DNA from: Pseudomonas asturiensis
GTDB lineage: Bacteria > Pseudomonadota > Gammaproteobacteria > Pseudomonadales > Pseudomonadaceae
Assembly: GCF_900143095.1 (NCBI RefSeq)
Contig: NZ_FRDA01000019.1
Coordinates: forward strand, 31,140 to 73,951
Length of the DNA: 42,812 nt
Reading direction: 5' to 3'
In this document: positions 42,796 through 42,812 of the stretch, in pieces
How positions within the stretch are numbered: position 1 is the stretch's first letter
How the letters are laid out: each line of letters begins with the position of its first letter
The notes under the pieces: generated by a model
The model's input: only the letters and a program-made list of their open reading frames with translations
Databases searched by the model: none
Told to the model about the DNA's origin: nothing
Made by a program: the position numbers and the translations under genes

Positions 42796-42812
42796 TGTTG
42801 GCATGACAAACG

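Overview
The window is a GC-rich chromosomal segment of a Pseudomonas, from the fluorescens/putida/syringae side of the genus. Evidence for this is the REP/REPIN-type intergenic repeats with GCGAGCAAGCTCGC cores, the gene content and the protein sequences. Species cannot be fixed from the sequence alone. No rRNA, tRNA, CRISPR array or intact transposase gene was seen.

Left part (1-2945): a REP doublet; a minus-strand pair made of a small PAS protein and a response regulator with a CheC/CheX-like output domain; and a plus-strand Xre/RES toxin-antitoxin pair with a 4-bp stop/start overlap. Cellulose block (2964-16852): nine minus-strand genes, transcribed bcsE-F-G-R-Q-A-B-Z-C, packed with overlaps or gaps of a few bases. 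The set includes both c-di-GMP receptors (the BcsA PilZ domain and the BcsE GIL domain) and the phosphoethanolamine transferase BcsG with its partner BcsF. It should therefore make phosphoethanolamine-modified cellulose of the E. coli type, not the acetylated wss type. Its upstream side carries a perfect 34-bp AT-rich palindrome.

Middle part (17400-24785): mltA, a MITE-like 171-bp element, dps, a double TerD-like protein, a soluble PAS-PAS chemoreceptor resembling BdlA, a tiny zinc-ribbon ORF overlapping a SAM methyltransferase, and a bifunctional mannose-1-phosphate guanylyltransferase/phosphomannose isomerase that makes GDP-mannose.

Right part (24786-42661) is a surface-polysaccharide and secreted-protein region. 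It starts with two tandem paralogous proteins carrying RTX-like Ca-binding motifs and DUF4214, followed by a 779-aa DUF4214 protein with exact-period 168-bp (56-aa) tandem repeats. Next is a three-gene operon (membrane-anchored GT2, four-helix flippase-like protein, GT-C-like polytopic protein) that looks like a Gtr/Arn-type polyprenyl-phosphate sugar-transfer system. Then comes a five-gene operon: Wzt-type ABC ATPase with C-terminal glycan-binding domain, DUF4214/coiled-coil/methyltransferase fusion, GT4, Rmd-like GDP-rhamnose-forming reductase, GT4. Convergent to it is an O-acetylation pair (SGNH/AlgJ-like protein and MBOAT/AlgI-like protein). My reading is an O-antigen or similar D-rhamnose-containing glycan exported by an ABC system, capped by a methyltransferase, decorated in the periplasm and O-acetylated. 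The matching permease (Wzm) and GDP-mannose dehydratase (Gmd) are not in the window.

The most interesting candidate system is the DUF4214 group. Four proteins in about 12 kb share this fold: three look secreted and one is a cytoplasmic putative chain-capping enzyme. This suggests, as inference only, a shared glycan-recognition module linking type I-secreted proteins to the polysaccharide.
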